64,000 nt of DNA from contig CM056876.1 in the NCBI GenBank assembly GCA_029876055.1, forward strand, positions 434,001-498,000, written 5' to 3'. Position numbers and translations under genes: made by a program. A model generated the notes under the pieces. That model made no database searches. It was not told the DNA's origin and saw nothing but the letters and a program-made list of their open reading frames with translations. Each line of letters starts with the position of its first letter. Position 1 is the first letter of the stretch. The DNA comes from Madurella fahalii (taxonomy: Eukaryota; Ascomycota; Sordariomycetes; Sordariales). Positions 42,790 through 55,434 of the stretch are shown piece by piece.

Positions 42790-45700
42790 CATGTTGTTTT
42801 CGGGGGTTTTTCTAGGGTGTTTCGGTTGGGGTTGGCGTCTGGTATACCCCGGGATATGGTTTTCGGAATTGTGATACCAGCTTGGGTGCATTTATCATGT
42901 CCTCCTCTGATACCCACTGATTGTACTCCGAGGGCCAGCCTGCCCATTTGACCAAAAAGAAGGTTTCACCCTAGAATTTTCTCTCGTCTCGAATCTCTTC
43001 AACTTCCCACTCTCCGTTGTCCTCAAGGTCTAGCATCGGCATCACGGACGAATCGTCTCCTTTTCGGCTATGCCACGGTTCCAACATTGATATAGGAAAT
43101 ATATTATATAAACGATCGTACTTATCCGGGAGTACTAGACGATAAGCCAGCGATCCGACTCGGTTTAGAACACGAAATGGACCGATGAACTTGGATACCA
43201 ATTTCCTCGGTGACTTGAATCTCAAATTCCGGGTTGATAACAATACTAAACTTCCATTCTTAAACTCCTTTTTCGTATGCTTCTCGTCGTAATACCGTTT
43301 CTAGACTGCTATAGCTTCAGCCTAATTTTGTTCTAACTGTTTTCTCAGCTCAGCAAGTTTTTCAATTCTTTCAATTACGCTGGATATCCTCCTCTCTTAT
43401 ATATCGCCCTCGATGCAGCGGGAAATCGGAGGTTAATAACCTATTAGTGCTTTAAAGGGACTTATCTTGATTATAGAATTGACAGCACTGTTGATAACAA
43501 ATTCTGCTTCTAGGAGGAGATTTGCCTAGGTAATTTGGTTTTAGTATACAAAGCAACAGAGGTATTAAATAAGTGTTTGATTTACTCGCTCCGTTTGCCC
43601 GTCGGTTTGCAGGTGAAAAGCGGTCGAAAGCCGCTTGTATACCTTTTGCAGGTAATACAAATCGCTTCAAAACTGTGATGTGAAAACAGAACCTCGATTA
43701 CTGACGCAACTATTAATGGGGCTATACTTGAGTTCAATCTCTTTGTGAATAAGCTCTGCTAATTCTTGGCTGGTGATGGTAGTAGATACTAGGAAGAATC
43801 GGTTCATCTTTATATACCGATCGACAACTACTAGAATTACGTCCTTCTCGGAGCTATCGGGACTCTTCACTACAGGAAAACCTACGATAAAGTCTATAGT
43901 GATTTCGCTCTAAGGTCGTATAGGAATCGGCAACGATTCGAGCGATCTATACGGCTTATACTGTCTTGTCTTGTTGACTTGGTAGGTGTGGCAGGTTCTG
44001 TAGTAGTCTTTAATATCTTTGGTTATACTATGCTAGAAGTATTTTCTTTGTAACAGTTTGAGAGTCTTTTCGATACCAAAATGACCTACTAATAGATCGT
44101 TATAAAAAAGCTGGAGTAACTCCTGCTTAACGGCTTACTCTGCTGGGACGAATAATCGTCCTTGATATAGTAATTCTTGCTTGCATCTAAGTGCCTATTC
44201 GGGCGAAACTCTCAGGTTTCGGGCTGGATTCGCCAGCCTTTCCTTGATTTTCAGAGTCACCGGATCTATAGCTTGCAGCTCTAGGATCAATTCTCTTATA
44301 GATTTCGACGGTTCTGTAGTATAAACCGCTTCCAGTCGAGCGTGCTCTTTCGTATATTGACGAGTAACAATCTGTTCCCGTCTAAGCTAATCGGCTTCTT
44401 GGTAATCCTAAGGTCCTGGTAGGTAAATACTTAGCGATCTTATAGTGACTTCTAAGGGACAACCTATTGTTTCGGGTTTCCAACTAGCTAGTTTGCTAGG
44501 GTCCTATGCACTAGTATCTTCGCTATTCTCTGGTGTATAGTAGGCTCTTTTGACCTCTTCCGTAGTCGTCTTTCCGACCCGGGTACTAGCTGATTTGCTA
44601 GGGTTTCTTACACGAGCTAATTTGCTCTTTTCTACATAATGGGCAATCTTGTTTCTTTCTGCAATTAGCTTTCTGATCCGGTTTGCCCGAGTAATTTTGC
44701 TTTTAAAAGTAGGTATCTATTCGAGTCTGTTAGGACGTTCTTTGTCCTCGTAATCTGGTCTTCTCGAGGGGCTATCGGCCGGATTTCGCTTCCTAGGCTA
44801 ATGCTTGATAGTGAAATCAAATCCTGCTAGATATATATACTATCTAGCCTGTCGGCCGTTCAATCGGTTTTGCTTTATAAACCTTTATAGGTTATTGTGA
44901 TCCGAAAATATAGTGACTTTATAGCGACTCCCTTTAACGTAGTGTCGCCAATGCTTGAAGGCTTCTATAATAGCTATTATCTCCTTATTAGGAGTTCCAT
45001 AGTCCTGGGCTGGTCTAGAAAACTTTACCGACTAGAATGTAACAGGACGTTTTCGGCCCCCTTTCGGGACCTGCGATAGGACAGCTCCTATTGCAAAGTC
45101 AGAGGTGTCTGTCTTAATGATAATAGGGAGTTCGGGGTCGAAATGATGTAAAACTGGTATATCTTAAAATACTCTTTTGAGTTGCGTGAATGCTATACGC
45201 TCTTCGGCCTCTAACCGGAGGGTTCTCGGTTTTCGTCTGTTCTGTAACCCCTTTAGCAAATTACTTAACGGTAATGCAATCTCCGAATAACCTCGAATAA
45301 ATCGACGGTAAAAATTGCAAAATCCTAAGAAAACTTGGATGTCTCGATAGGACTGTGGTTTAGGCTAATCTTAGATAGTCTGAATTCGTGCCGAATCTAT
45401 ACCGATACCTTCGGGAGTTAAAATATAACCTAGAAATTCCACCTTGTCCTGATAAAATAAATACTTGCTGGGCTTATAGTATAACTGCGTTTGTCTTAGG
45501 CGATTCAGGATTCGTCGGAGGTGAGTCATATGGGTTTCCCGGTTTGGGGAGAAAATTAAAATGTTATCTAAATAATATACATAATAATCGTCTAGTAGCC
45601 TGCCTAAAGCAGTCTGAATATAACTTTGGAAGGTCGTAGGAGTATTTGTTAGGCCAAAAGGTATAACAAGATACTCAAATAGACCGTATCGGGTGCGGAA

Positions 45701-46790
45701 AGCTGTCTTCTATTCGTCTCCTTCTCGGATGCGAATCCGGTAGTATACCTCTTTTAGGTCCAACTTCGTAAAATACTTTATTCCGGATACTCGGTCTAAG
45801 AGTTCTGAGATCAACGGTAAAGGGTACCGATTCTTGACCGTTATCCGGTTGAGTCTGCGGTAATTTATATATAAGCATAGAGTACTATCTTTCTTTAGGA
45901 CAAATAAGATAGGACTTGCAGCTGAACTCTGGGATAGACGAATACAGCCTTTTGCCAGGTTTTCACGTAGATATTCCTCCAAAATCGAAAGTTTATATCG
46001 TAATAGAGGGTAAAGAGGTCTAATAGGAGGAATAGTATTGGGGAGTAGATTAATAGTATAATCAGTGCTTTTAAAAGAAGGCAGAATATCTACGTTGCTA
46101 GAGTTTATAACATCCGCAAAGTCTGAGATTTCAGGAGGGATGTCTTCAGGTTTTCGGAGGGTATTCTCCTCTTCCTCCTCCGGAAAAAGCGCCTCCAGTA
46201 CATCTGGGTACTGCATTAAAGAGTAAATATAAGCTTCTCTTCGATATATTTTTAAGAATTTCTTCGGGTTTTCAATCCGAATATACTCCGATTCCGTTAT
46301 AAACTACTATAAATTCCCTTCTGGATATAACAAGATCTTATAGGATATTAAACTTGGTATCCTAAGAAGAATAGGGGAATCGTTTATAATAAAGGGGTAA
46401 TTGATAGTAGTATAAGAAATGTATATTCTTTTGGTGATTCCTTGGTAGTCTATCAGTTCCAAGGGAATTTTATAAACACTAAATGCTTTAACGATATAAT
46501 AGTCTATAAACCGAATATAGGGTGATTGCATCCCAATCTATCGGAGTTTCCTTTGCTTTATAAACTCTAGACTGACAACATTAATCTCTACTCCAATATC
46601 GAGATCGACTGTAATAGATTAAGGGGCATAGTTCAATAAGGTTACGGAAGTGTATATTCGTTCTTTAACTGGAATCCCTGGTATATCGTCTTTACCGACG
46701 TGATCGGGGTTCACATCCGCCGGTATCTACTGTTTCCCCGCCGATTTGGGCGCAATCCCCCACCTCGGCGACTAGGGTACTTAGTAGCTT
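42790..46790 (-). pseudogene. Gypsy-2b pol remnant
   Basis: Minus-strand pol with several stops. Long surviving pieces: RT at 46216-45710 (SILFVLKK-type finger, LYINYRRLNRITVKNRYPLP, FTKLDLKEVYYRIR), integrase core at 43870-43667 (VVVDRYIKMNRFFLVSTT, SNRGSVFTSQF), and the C-terminal part 43243-42971 (SKFIGPFRVLNRVGSLAYRL, NIFPISMLEPWHS). A chromodomain (WEVEEIRDERKF, stop, GETFFLVKWAGWPSEYNQW) completes it. Protease relic near 46600. Many stops are TAG, from CAG or TGG. Confidence 0.85.
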
Positions 46791-46799
46791 TGTTCACTG

Positions 46800-47985
46800 A
46801 TACTCCTTTTTATAGGCAGTCGTTAGCGAAATGGGTATTACTGCTATAAATAAAATAAGTTAAAGGGTTTCCCTGACTGTCTATAGGGTTCAGCTAATTG
46901 AAATGAGATAGGGTTGACGTAGAGTGGTCGTTAGGTTTCGTATATAGCGTCGTTGACTGTATATTTCGTTGGTAATAACGGGATAATAACGTTCTTCGAG
47001 GATAAAATAACGATTTATAGATTAGGGAAGAACGCGATAAAGGAGAAGAGTAAAAAGGATTTCGGGACGAATATTTAGGGGCTTCCTAAGGTTTTCGGTA
47101 CTAGAAACTATACTAAATTTAAGTAGCGAGTTTGACTATCTCTTCCCGAATCTCTAGCTTGTTATAGACGTATAAGTCGATATAGTTGCTAATTGCGGAC
47201 GAAAGCTTTGTATAAAAGGTGAGAGTATAAGCCTTTTCGTCCTACTTCGGGAATTGGACCTTAAGGGATTCTAAGTACTGATAAAAGTCCAAGGGAGACT
47301 GGTTTTCTCGTTATTTAGTATCATTGAGCTACTTTATAATAGTAGATTCTTAATCTGTAAGATTTCGAATATAGTTCAGTATCTAATCTTCAAACGTTTT
47401 CTAGTTGTTTTCGGCCTCTTATCGTATATCTGTCGGAAGATTGTTGCAATAACTGTACTATCGATTGTAAGGACGTTCTTCTATTTGATCTAAAGCGAAA
47501 AGGATCCGGTTTATACCCGTTTTGAACCGTTTCGGGTCTCCTATAAATGCTCGCTGTAGATCTTGGAGCTATTCTAAACGGCGTCGATAGGTGGTATTGT
47601 CAGGGAACGGAATTAGATGCTTTACCTTGATCGCCTTTCGGTCCTTATTATAGTTACTAGAACCTGCTGAAGGAGAACGATATCGCCTGCGTTTCGGTGA
47701 GGATTCGCCTAGTGAGATGCCTAGCTTCCGAAGTAAACCCTCTTCTTATTCTCGCAGTTGTTTCAGCGCTTCCAGTTGCTGTATCCGAAGACGGGTTGAT
47801 TCCAATAGGTTATCATAGTGAGGAGCTTGATGCGGAACCCGGGAGTCCGATAGGGTATGCGAAGATATGCGAGGTCGAAATCCTGGTGATTCCGACCGAT
47901 GAAGGCGTACAGGATTTGTAGGTGATTAGGGGGTGTTTTCCCCTGGATTCGACTCTGCTCCCAGCTTACGGGAGGTACTTATCGT
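46800..47985 (-). pseudogene. Gypsy-2b gag remnant
   Basis: Minus-strand frames collinear with 22755-24060, including a damaged CCHC knuckle near 46850. Stops are frequent. Boundaries are approximate. Confidence 0.65.
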
Positions 47986-48026
47986 AGGTGCTATCTCGGC
48001 CAACGGTAGAATAGAAGGATCAGAAT

Positions 48027-48277
48027 TGTAAAGGGGTTGTTCTGGGAATACGTTGAGGGAGATGGACTACGATGTCTTGATACCGAAAAGACCTGGACCA
48101 GCGGGCGATATCTTAGTGAACAGCCTCCTATCAATTACACAGAGACTGATCCTTGCGGATCAGAAGTGCCCCGCGTGAGAGAGTTCCCTCACGGGGTTCT
48201 TATCTATCCTGTATCGTGACATCATCCAGCATCATTCGGCGGGTCCTCCTGACCTTCGTCTGGAGACTCTCGTTATA
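48027..48277 (-). repeat. LTR2, 5' LTR of Gypsy-2b
   Basis: 251 bp, TGTAAAGGGG...CTCTCGTTATA. The terminal ACA is now ATA, a CpA-to-TpA change. Confidence 0.9.
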
Positions 48278-48759
48278 AATACTCATTAAGACTCGTATTG
48301 CTAACCATCAAAACAGCTCTCCAACTTCAATATTGGGTGCTGTAGATCAACTTACTAAGGGTACGATAGCTATAATGCACCAAGTAGCCCTCCTTCGGTC
48401 AGAGGTCTCTTCGCTTCGTAAGGCCAACGAGGCACTAAGCAAGTGCTGGAGAGCTAAAAGAATACGTATACAGCTTGGAGGATTATTTACTATATAAGAT
48501 GCATAGGATCTACTGGCCCAGAAGGCTGTAGGTAGGGAGGTAGTAGGAGATATACAGCCAGAAGGCAGTAGTATGGAAGGAGGTCGTACAAAGGTTCGGT
48601 GCTGTAGTGTGTGTGGTAAGCCTGGTCATAATGCCGGTACTTGCTAGGAGGCTATTGAATCCTCTGATTCAGCTGTTTCTGATGTAATTGTAGTTGGCTG
48701 ATAGTATTATTGTGTTGCAATTGAGGATAGTTGTTATAGAGTGGTGGGGACTGTACGAC

Positions 48760-49118
48760 TGTGAGGACCGGCTGAGCGGGGCCAGCGTGAGGCGCGGTCC
48801 GGAAGCTTCGGAGCCGCAGCGTAAGCGAGCCTCAGAAGCAACAACGGCACTAAGCTGGAATAGCATAAATAGCGCGTCAGATGAGTGTCGAAGGAGCGCA
48901 CCAGCAAGGAGGACGACAAAGCAGCAGAGCGGGGAAGTAAGCCCTAGCGATACTGTCACGGGCATAAGAAGGAGGGCAGGAGACAGAGCTTAGGGGAGAG
49001 GCAGAGTTCAATGAGACCACCACTCAACCCCTAATAAGCACTCTGCTCCTACGTTGCGCGTGCACTGCTTGTACCCAGACACTCTAGTCTTACTACCCTT
49101 GGATCCTTGATCCTCACA
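48760..49118 (-). repeat. solo LTR1 near the right end of pogo-4
   Basis: 359 bp. On the plus strand it reads TGTGAGGACC...TGATCCTCACA, inverted relative to the Gypsy-1b LTRs as written. Target duplication ACGAC/CGACT is ambiguous by one base because it overlaps the LTR end. Confidence 0.88.
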
Positions 49119-49516
49119 CGACTCGCTTGAGTGTATGGCTCGCTTATGGATTACGTTAGAAGGTTGTACTCTTGATACTAATTGGTAAGGTGATATTGCC
49201 TAGCTAAGATAATAAATAGTAGGATAGCCCAGCTCAAGGTATTTACTCTTTAGATAACTGTAGCCCATTCTCGATTACTAGGCTCGGCTTGTTTAGCCCT
49301 ACTACAGCTATCTAAGGTAGTAACTACTATAGAGGCGATGATAATACCTATTATAAACCCAGTCTTATCGAAGTTATACGAATCGTCGTCGAGAATACTA
49401 TATTGACCTTAATATTGTATATAAATACAAACTACTCGTGAATAACTTTTGGATCTTCGTATTTAGCTCTCTAGTAGTCGTATTTACGTGTAAAACGCAT
49501 TCGAAGTTCTAGTTGG

Positions 49517-49774
49517 TGTCAAAAGGGTCAGGTGCCAGTCTGAAGGATCAGGATCACAGGATCTAGTGTGGGAGCCAAACCAATGTACTCTATTGAGCTA
49601 AGGAAGACTGGTAGCTAACTGTGCTACTGTATAGACGTTATCCTATACGTGTATCTCGTCTATAAAAGGAGCAAACTCTCCAGCAAAGATAGACGAGAGG
49701 AACACAATCAAGACAACACACACAAAAACCCAAAACTGTTATTTCCAAGATTCAGAGGTGCCGTGTTTCCGACA
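49517..49774 (+). repeat. solo Copia LTR in pogo-6
   Basis: 258 bp, TGTCAAAAGGGTCAGG...TTTCCGACA, perfect TSD GTTGG (49512-49516 and 49775-49779). Confidence 0.9.
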
Positions 49775-50025
49775 GTTGGCACTTGACGAAGTTATGAGCC
49801 TATCATATGCCAACAGGCAGTGCATCGCATTCGCGTAGCAATCGGTTGGCCATATCTTCTACGTATGCGAGCCGAGGATGAAATACGCGTGTATATAGCT
49901 CAATTATATATTGAACAATCGTTTTCTCCTCTAAATCCGTAAGCTTACGTGAATTGGCTGGTATATCGCATCTTGCAGGCCGACTGGCACATTGGTGACG
50001 GAGGGTATTGTTGGAAACACGGTAC

Positions 50026-50309
50026 TGTCGGAAACACGGCACCTCTGAATCTTGGGAAATGACAGTTGAGAATTTTATGTATCTTGAGTTGATTGTGTTC
50101 ATTGTCCCTCCTGTGTTCTGTTGCTCTCCTCTGTCCGTCTATCTTTGCTGGAGAGTTTGCTCCTTTTATAGACGAGATACGCGTACAGGATGACGTTCGT
50201 ACCGTGGCGCAGTTAGCTGCCAGTCTTCCTTAGCTCAATAGAGTACATGGGCTTGGCTCCCACACTAGATCCTGTGATCCTGATCCTTTGGCACATGATC
50301 CTTTTGACA
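50026..50309 (-). repeat. solo Copia LTR inserted in the C1 3' LTR
   Basis: 284 bp, TGTCGGAAAC...CCTTTTGACA, TSD GGTAC (50021-50025 and 50310-50314). The surrounding LTR reads TGTTGGAAACACGGTACCTCTG once this is removed. Confidence 0.9.
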
Positions 50310-51252
50310 GGTACCTCTGAATCTTGGGAAATGACAGTTGAGGATTTTATGTGTGTTGTCTTGATTGTGTTCATTGTCTCTGTGTATCTCCATCTGTGCT
50401 GGAGAGCTTGCTCCTTTTATAGACGAGATACCCGTATAGGATAACGTCTATACAGTGGCACAGTCAGCTGTCAGCTTGCTTTAGCTGACTAGAGTACATG
50501 GGTTTGACTCCTGTACTAGATCCTGTGATCCTGATCCTTTGGCATATGATCCTTTTGACACACCCCCTCAGATTCAACCCGTCAGGAACTTGAATCTGGA
50601 CTTCTCTCTTGCAGACTGGGTATTTGTATCAGTCCTAGCTGCTTGATGAATCTTTGGTGTAAGGGATAGTTAAGAGCTTTAGTTAACACGTCTGCCATCA
50701 TCTTAGCTGAAGGCGTGTATTCCACTTTGATTTTCTTGCTTGCTACTTCCTGGCGTAACCAGTGGTTGTGAATATCTACGTGCTGTAATCGGGTCTAGAG
50801 GGTAGCCACTTCAGCCGTGATAAGTCATATAGTCTGCTGATTGTTATACTGAATCTTGATGTGGTGGTCGTCCAGTTTGACTGATAGTTCGGTCAGTAGT
50901 CAGCTTATGAAGAGAGACTCTTTAGCGGCTTGTACTAAGGCTAGTAATTCAGCCTCTTAGTGGATGTGGTGACGGTTTCTTACTTGTTAGCTCTCTAACC
51001 TATAAGCCTACTAAATAACTTTATGTCGTACGCCTGAGAGCTCTTTCGATTAAGGCTGTTATCGGTGAAGGAGGCGTCGCTAGCAATAACGTAGTCGTCG
51101 CCACCTCCTAATTGCAGGGCCATTTTGCGTGTGTGATGTAGGTAGTGGAAGACTTGGTCTATGGCCTTGTGATGCTTAGGCCCAGGGTTGGTATTGAATC
51201 TGACTAGCTGTGATACTGTAAAAGCTATGTCGGGCCTTGTGATTACAGCGGT

Positions 51253-51612
51253 TGTGAGGACCGGTTGGGTAAGGTCGGCGTGGGCGCAGGACGGAAGCCC
51301 CGAAGCCGCAGCGCCAGCGGGGTCGCGAAAGCAACAACAACGCTAGGCCAGAAGGGCGAGGATATCGCGTCAGAGGAGCGTCGAAGGAGCGTACAAGCAA
51401 AGTCGATGACGGGGCAGCGAGCGGGGTAAATGAGCCCAGACGCTATCATCGCAGGGCATAAAGAGGGGGGTGGAAGACAGGACTTAGGAGAGAGACAGAG
51501 TTCAATGAGACCACCATCCTACCCCTAACAAGCACTCTGCTCCTACGTTACGCGTGCACTGCTCGTACCCAGGCACTCTGGTCCTACTACTCTTGGGTCC
51601 TTGACCCTCACA
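51253..51612 (-). repeat. solo LTR, diverged LTR1 subfamily, in Copia C1
   Basis: 360 bp, TGTGAGGACCGG...GACCCTCACA, perfect TSD GCGGT (51248-51252 and 51613-51617). Similar in plan to LTR1 but clearly diverged along its length without a RIP pattern, so it marks a separate subfamily. Confidence 0.85.
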
Positions 51613-52022
51613 GCGGTGTATAGGATAGATCCAGTCTTCCGCTGATAACTGGTAATTGATGAGTGCTCTGCTTTATTATCGTACGGTAATAATTCGGCTG
51701 TAGTTATTGAGATCTTGGCTGTTGGGCTCGTCGTAGCTAGGTTGACAATCTTGTTAAGGTAAGTCGTTTGCGACAGCTAGATCAATCTTTTAGATCGGTC
51801 CCTTATAACTTCGATGCCTAGGAACCATTGTAAGTCATCTCCGTCTGTAAACTGGTACTTTCGTTGTAGTAGGTTGATTAGTGTCTGGGCGACAGCTGCC
51901 TTTTCTTTCTTATAGCCTAAGACAATATCGTCGACGTAGAAGAAAATTAGGATTCTATCTTTGATTAGGATATAAGGCTCGTGCGGGACGGCCTAGAACC
52001 CTAGAGTCGAGACAGTCGTCTT

Positions 52023-52305
52023 TGTCGGATGCACAGCACCTCTGAACGTTCGGAGTTAAATTTAGGATGGAAATTCAGGATAGAAAATTGAGGATATCTT
52101 GTTTTTTTCTCCCTTGTCTAACGGAGGTGAACTTCCTTCTTATTCCCAATTTCCTGGATCACGGAGACCCGGGTTGACGGATCTCCGAGAGATCGGATCA
52201 CACTTATCCGAGTCGTACTAATCCGGATCACACTGATCCGGGTTCGTGTTTTGCAGATCCAGGATCCAGCTTCCTGACCCTTTTGATACATAACCCTTTT
52301 TGACA
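52023..52305 (-). repeat. solo LTR4 in Copia C1
   Basis: 283 bp, TGTCGGATGC...CTTTTTGACA, perfect TSD GTCTT (52018-52022 and 52306-52310). Confidence 0.9.
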
Positions 52306-52564
52306 GTCTTGAGTTCTTTTTGCTAAAGCAGTGCTGACTCGTAGAGGCCGTATAGGGCTTTCTTCAGCTGTAGGACTTTGCCAGGACTTTTATAGCCGGG
52401 AGGCATCTACATATAGACGGTATCCTCTAATGTAGCGTTGATAAAGGCGTTGACTGCGTCGAACTATTTTAATTCGAGGTCGAATCTAGCTGCAATAGTG
52501 TTGATTAGGTAAGGCACACAGTGGATGATGGAAAAGAAGGAAGGTGAAGAAAAGACTTTAAAGT

Positions 52565-55022
52565 TGTCAGATCGAAAATTGGGGATTGCTGTGAGAAAAG
52601 GAGAGTAAAAGGATGATTTGTATTGAAGGAGTGGCGTCTGCGTAGCTATCGCTTCTAAGGAGGTAGTAGGTGATAGTATTGAACTCTGAACGTTCCAAAA
52701 CTTCCGGCGAAGCCGGTAATTTATAGGCCCCTGACCCTGGCAGTGCCCCGCCTGCACCTGACACCCTCCTGTACCTGACAAGGTACTCCCCCTTACTTGG
52801 GTTCCTCCTGGAACCCGTATAGAGCTCTCTTCGACTAGCTAACTACGTAATAGGTGCTCCTTGACTGCGCGACTATAGCTGTAACGAACTGACTGACTTG
52901 AAGGCTAAATCGCTGACTGCAGCGAGCTGACTGACTCTCCCTCGAAGGCCGAATCGAACTGACTGGCTGCCCTCTGTAACTGCGTAAAAGGTACTTTTTG
53001 ACTGTATAACTGTAGCTACAACGAATTAACTGACTCGAAGGCTGAATCGCTGACTGCAGCGAGCTGACTAACTCTCCTTCGACGGCCGAATTGAATTGAC
53101 TGATGCTGTCTATAACTGTATAAAAGGTGCTTTTTAACTGCATTACCGTAGCTATAACGAACTGACTGACTCTCGAAAGCTGAATCGAATCGACTGACTA
53201 ACTCTCTCTCGAAGGCTGAATCGAATGCTCGGGTAGCTGACTGACTACCTCCCTCTCCCTAGGGTTCCTCCTAGAACCCGTACTCTAAATTGCTAGCTAG
53301 CGAAATCAGTTGCAGGCGGTATTGTCTTAGAAGACCAGCGCTCTTTTACAGTACCTACGCTCCTCTATAACAGAGCTCCTAGTTGCCCTCGCTGCTCCTC
53401 CTGTGCCGCAGACTAGCTGGATATTGCTACCCCCTTATCTCGTACCTCCCGAGCTGCCTGACGGCAATAAGCGCTAGATTTACGCTTACCCAATAGGCTC
53501 GTTAACCGATTACTCCTTTATAACGCCTTCCAAGTGCTATGCCTGGTAAGCGCTAGAGCTACTTTAACGGCCCGGCAGAGGTTCCTTCTAGGCAAGTACT
53601 TACACCTTCCTAGCTCCCGCGTACAGGCCTACCGAACAGAGATACTGCTTAAGAGCAGGCCTACTTACGCGTTATCGTATAAGATCAACGCTCTTTTATA
53701 GTGCCTACACTCCTCTATAGTAGAGCTCCCGGTTGCCCTCGCTACCCCCTATCTCGTATCCCCTAAGTTGCCTGACGGCAGTAAGTACTGGGCTTATACT
53801 TACCTAATGGGCTCGTTGACTGATTGCTCCTTTATAACGCCTTCCGAGTGCTATACCTGGCAAGCGCTAGAGCTACCTCAACGGCCTAGTAAAGGTCCCT
53901 TCCAGGCAAGCGCTTACGCCTCCCTGGCTCCCGCGTACAGGCCTACCGAACAGAGATACTACTTAAGAGTAGGCCTACTTACACGTTGTCTCTTAAGACC
54001 CAAACGCTCTTTTGTAGCACCTACGCTCCTCTACAGCAGAGCTCCCGGTTGCCCTCGCTGCCCCCTATCTCGTTCCTCTAGGGTTGCTTGACGGCGGTAA
54101 GCGCTGGGCTCACGCTTATCCAATAGACTCGTTAACCGATTGCTCTTTTTAACGCCTTTTAAGCACTGTACCTTTTAAGCGCTAGAGCTACCCCAACGGC
54201 CCAGTAGATCTTGCCTAATAGAGGGTCTCCCTCTATAGGACTTCTTACAGCTCTCAAGGATTTCTCGTAGCTCTCAAGTAGCGAACTCAATCCTACCTAG
54301 TAGAGGGGCTCCCTCCTGTACAGGACTTCTTGCGGCTCTCAAGCAGTAAAACCAATTGCCTAGTAGAGGGGCTCCCTCCTATATAGGACTTCTCGCGGCT
54401 CTTAAGTAGCGATAACGTAGCTCCTAGACGTAAGCTAATTATAGGCAGTATACTGCCCTGTTGCAAGCACTTGGACAATCGAAATAGAAAGTAGTCAGGC
54501 CTGACTAAATAGTACGTTATTCGACGATTGAAGGAACTGCTTCTTACATTACGTCATCTTTCTTCTCTTACATTTTTGCGTGGTCCTAGCGCGTACGGGG
54601 TAGCTGCGTAGCTTGGTAACTGAACTTTGCGAATAACGTTATCTTGACACTCAGTAGGCTAGCCGAATCTTCGAAGTGGTTTGACTTCCTCGCTCGTGTA
54701 TAGCGTCTGCGATAGCTTCTGAGCTAGGGAGTCACTGTTCGTAAGCTGCGCGCTCCTTCGGCGAATCGCCTAACGGTCCCCCGCCCTAAGGGTAGAGAGT
54801 TCAACGTGTCAGATCGAAAATTGGGGATTGCTGTGAGAAAAGGAGAGTGAAAGGATGATTCGCATTGAAGGAGCGGCGTCTGCGCAGCTATCGCTTCTAA
54901 GGAGGTGGTAGGTGACAGTGTTGAACTCTGAACGTTCCAAAACTTCCGGCGAAGCCGGTAATTTATAGGCCCCTGACCCTGGCAGTGCCCCGCCTGCACC
55001 TGACACCCTCCTGCACCTGACA
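52565..55022 (-). mobile_element. LARD-like non-autonomous LTR retrotransposon (copy b)
   Basis: 2,458 bp, inverted relative to 30229-32766. LTR3s are at 52565-52780 and 54807-55022, with perfect TSD AAAGT (52560-52564 and 55023-55027) in the Copia RT region. PBS AGAGTTCAACG lies just left of 54807. Internal tandem repeats match copy a with many RIP-type differences. No coding region. Confidence 0.9.
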
Positions 55023-55229
55023 AAAGTGCTTGATTGTTGATTCTATCTAAGTGAGGAAAAGCCGTAGTTATTATAGATTTGATCTTGTCGGCCGTTTCGG
55101 CCTTCGGGATAATTGGAAAGGGGGCTTATTGTGGATCACCTGCTTACTATGGAGCTAATTTTGAAGATCTCCTTGAATACGAGATTCCTTCGCTCCACAG
55201 GTGAGATTATAGTGCGTTTAGAGATGCTG

Positions 55230-55400
55230 GACCCTATTCCGGGTGCCAACGCCCTATTCTGAGTGCCAGAGTCCTGTTCTGGGCATTGTGGCCTTGTTCC
55301 GGACGTTGTGGCCTTATTCTGGGTACCAGAGTTCTGTTCCAGATGCCGAAGCTCTGTTCCAGACGTTGCGGCCCTGTCCCGGGTACCGTACCCTTGACCT
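55230..55400. repeat. minisatellite of about 24 bp units in Copia C1
   Basis: Degenerate units around CTGTTCCGGGTGCCGAAG. On the minus strand they would encode an 8-residue repeat (SGTQNKAT-like) across 55420-55230, in the region between integrase and RT of Copia. Confidence 0.6.
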
Positions 55401-55434
55401 AGGTGCTGTATTATCCCCAATAAAAGGCACCTAT

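Larger units (their letters stand above)
32916..48277 (-). mobile_element. Gypsy-2b: chromodomain retrotransposon, split by Gypsy-1b
   Basis: Minus-oriented Ty3/gypsy element with perfect TSD AATAC (32911-32915 and 48278-48282) in pogo-4. The 251-bp LTRs are 32916-33166 (3') and 48027-48277 (5'). Without Gypsy-1b it is about 7.3 kb. It is less mutated than Gypsy-2a but pol still has stops and frameshifts. A plus-strand antisense gene between pol and the 3' LTR is interrupted by Gypsy-1b. Confidence 0.92.
20720..49156 (+). mobile_element. pogo-4: one 2 kb transposon spread over 28 kb
   Basis: Both TIRs are present: ACGTAATCCATAAGCGAG at 20720 and its inverse ending at 49156, each flanked by TA. 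Every TIR holds two AAGCGAG subrepeats. Transposase starts at 20820 (MASTSQEARVILALEAMQND) and continues in pieces: 20820-21089, 21483-22239 (YNFDETGFMMG catalytic block, ILDSYESHYSTEF), 30138-30228 (KLEFLYAFHEAFFASMTESN, then GGFVGAGLV), 32767-32915, and 48278-48759 (C-terminal VCGKPGHNAGTC zinc knuckle). Joining across each insertion at its TSD restores collinearity with other pogo copies. RIP-type stops are present, so it is inactive. Family: Tc1/mariner superfamily, pogo/Fot1, D-D-D type. Confidence 0.9.
19150..50008 (-). mobile_element. pogo-6, outer element of the nest
   Basis: Minus-strand pogo/Fot1 element. Its left TIR (ACGTGCATGATAAGCGAG) starts at 19150 after TA, inside the HET gene. 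Transposase pieces, read right to left: 50008-49775 (CENPB-type DNA-binding part), 49516-49159 (catalytic NFDKTGF block), 20717-20269 (DDE half: ILNSHDSHYSEEF, YIPPHSLYILQLLDVSCF), 20053-19692, and 19411-19150 (C-terminal zinc knuckle GKPGYNARTC, last residues VIVIS). It is interrupted by Copia LTRs, LTR3 and the whole pogo-4 complex (20720-49156). All frames carry RIP-type stops. The right TIR is not found; the element abuts Copia C1 at 50009. Confidence 0.82.
50009..55430 (-). mobile_element. Copia C1, truncated and heavily nested
   Basis: Minus-oriented Ty1/copia remnant. Its 3' LTR (50009-50560) is split by another Copia LTR. A polypurine tract (TGAGGGGGTG on the minus strand, 50570-50561) follows, then RNase H and RT. 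The YVDDI motif of RT reads FFYVDDIVLGYK near 51930, and the AFINATLEDTVYM and LKKALYGLYESALL blocks lie at about 52470-52330. Insertions: LTR1-like 51253-51612, LTR4 52023-52305, LARD copy 52565-55022. The 5' part resumes at 55028 and ends near 55430 against Copia C2. gag, most of integrase and the 5' LTR are missing. RIP-type stops occur. Confidence 0.78.
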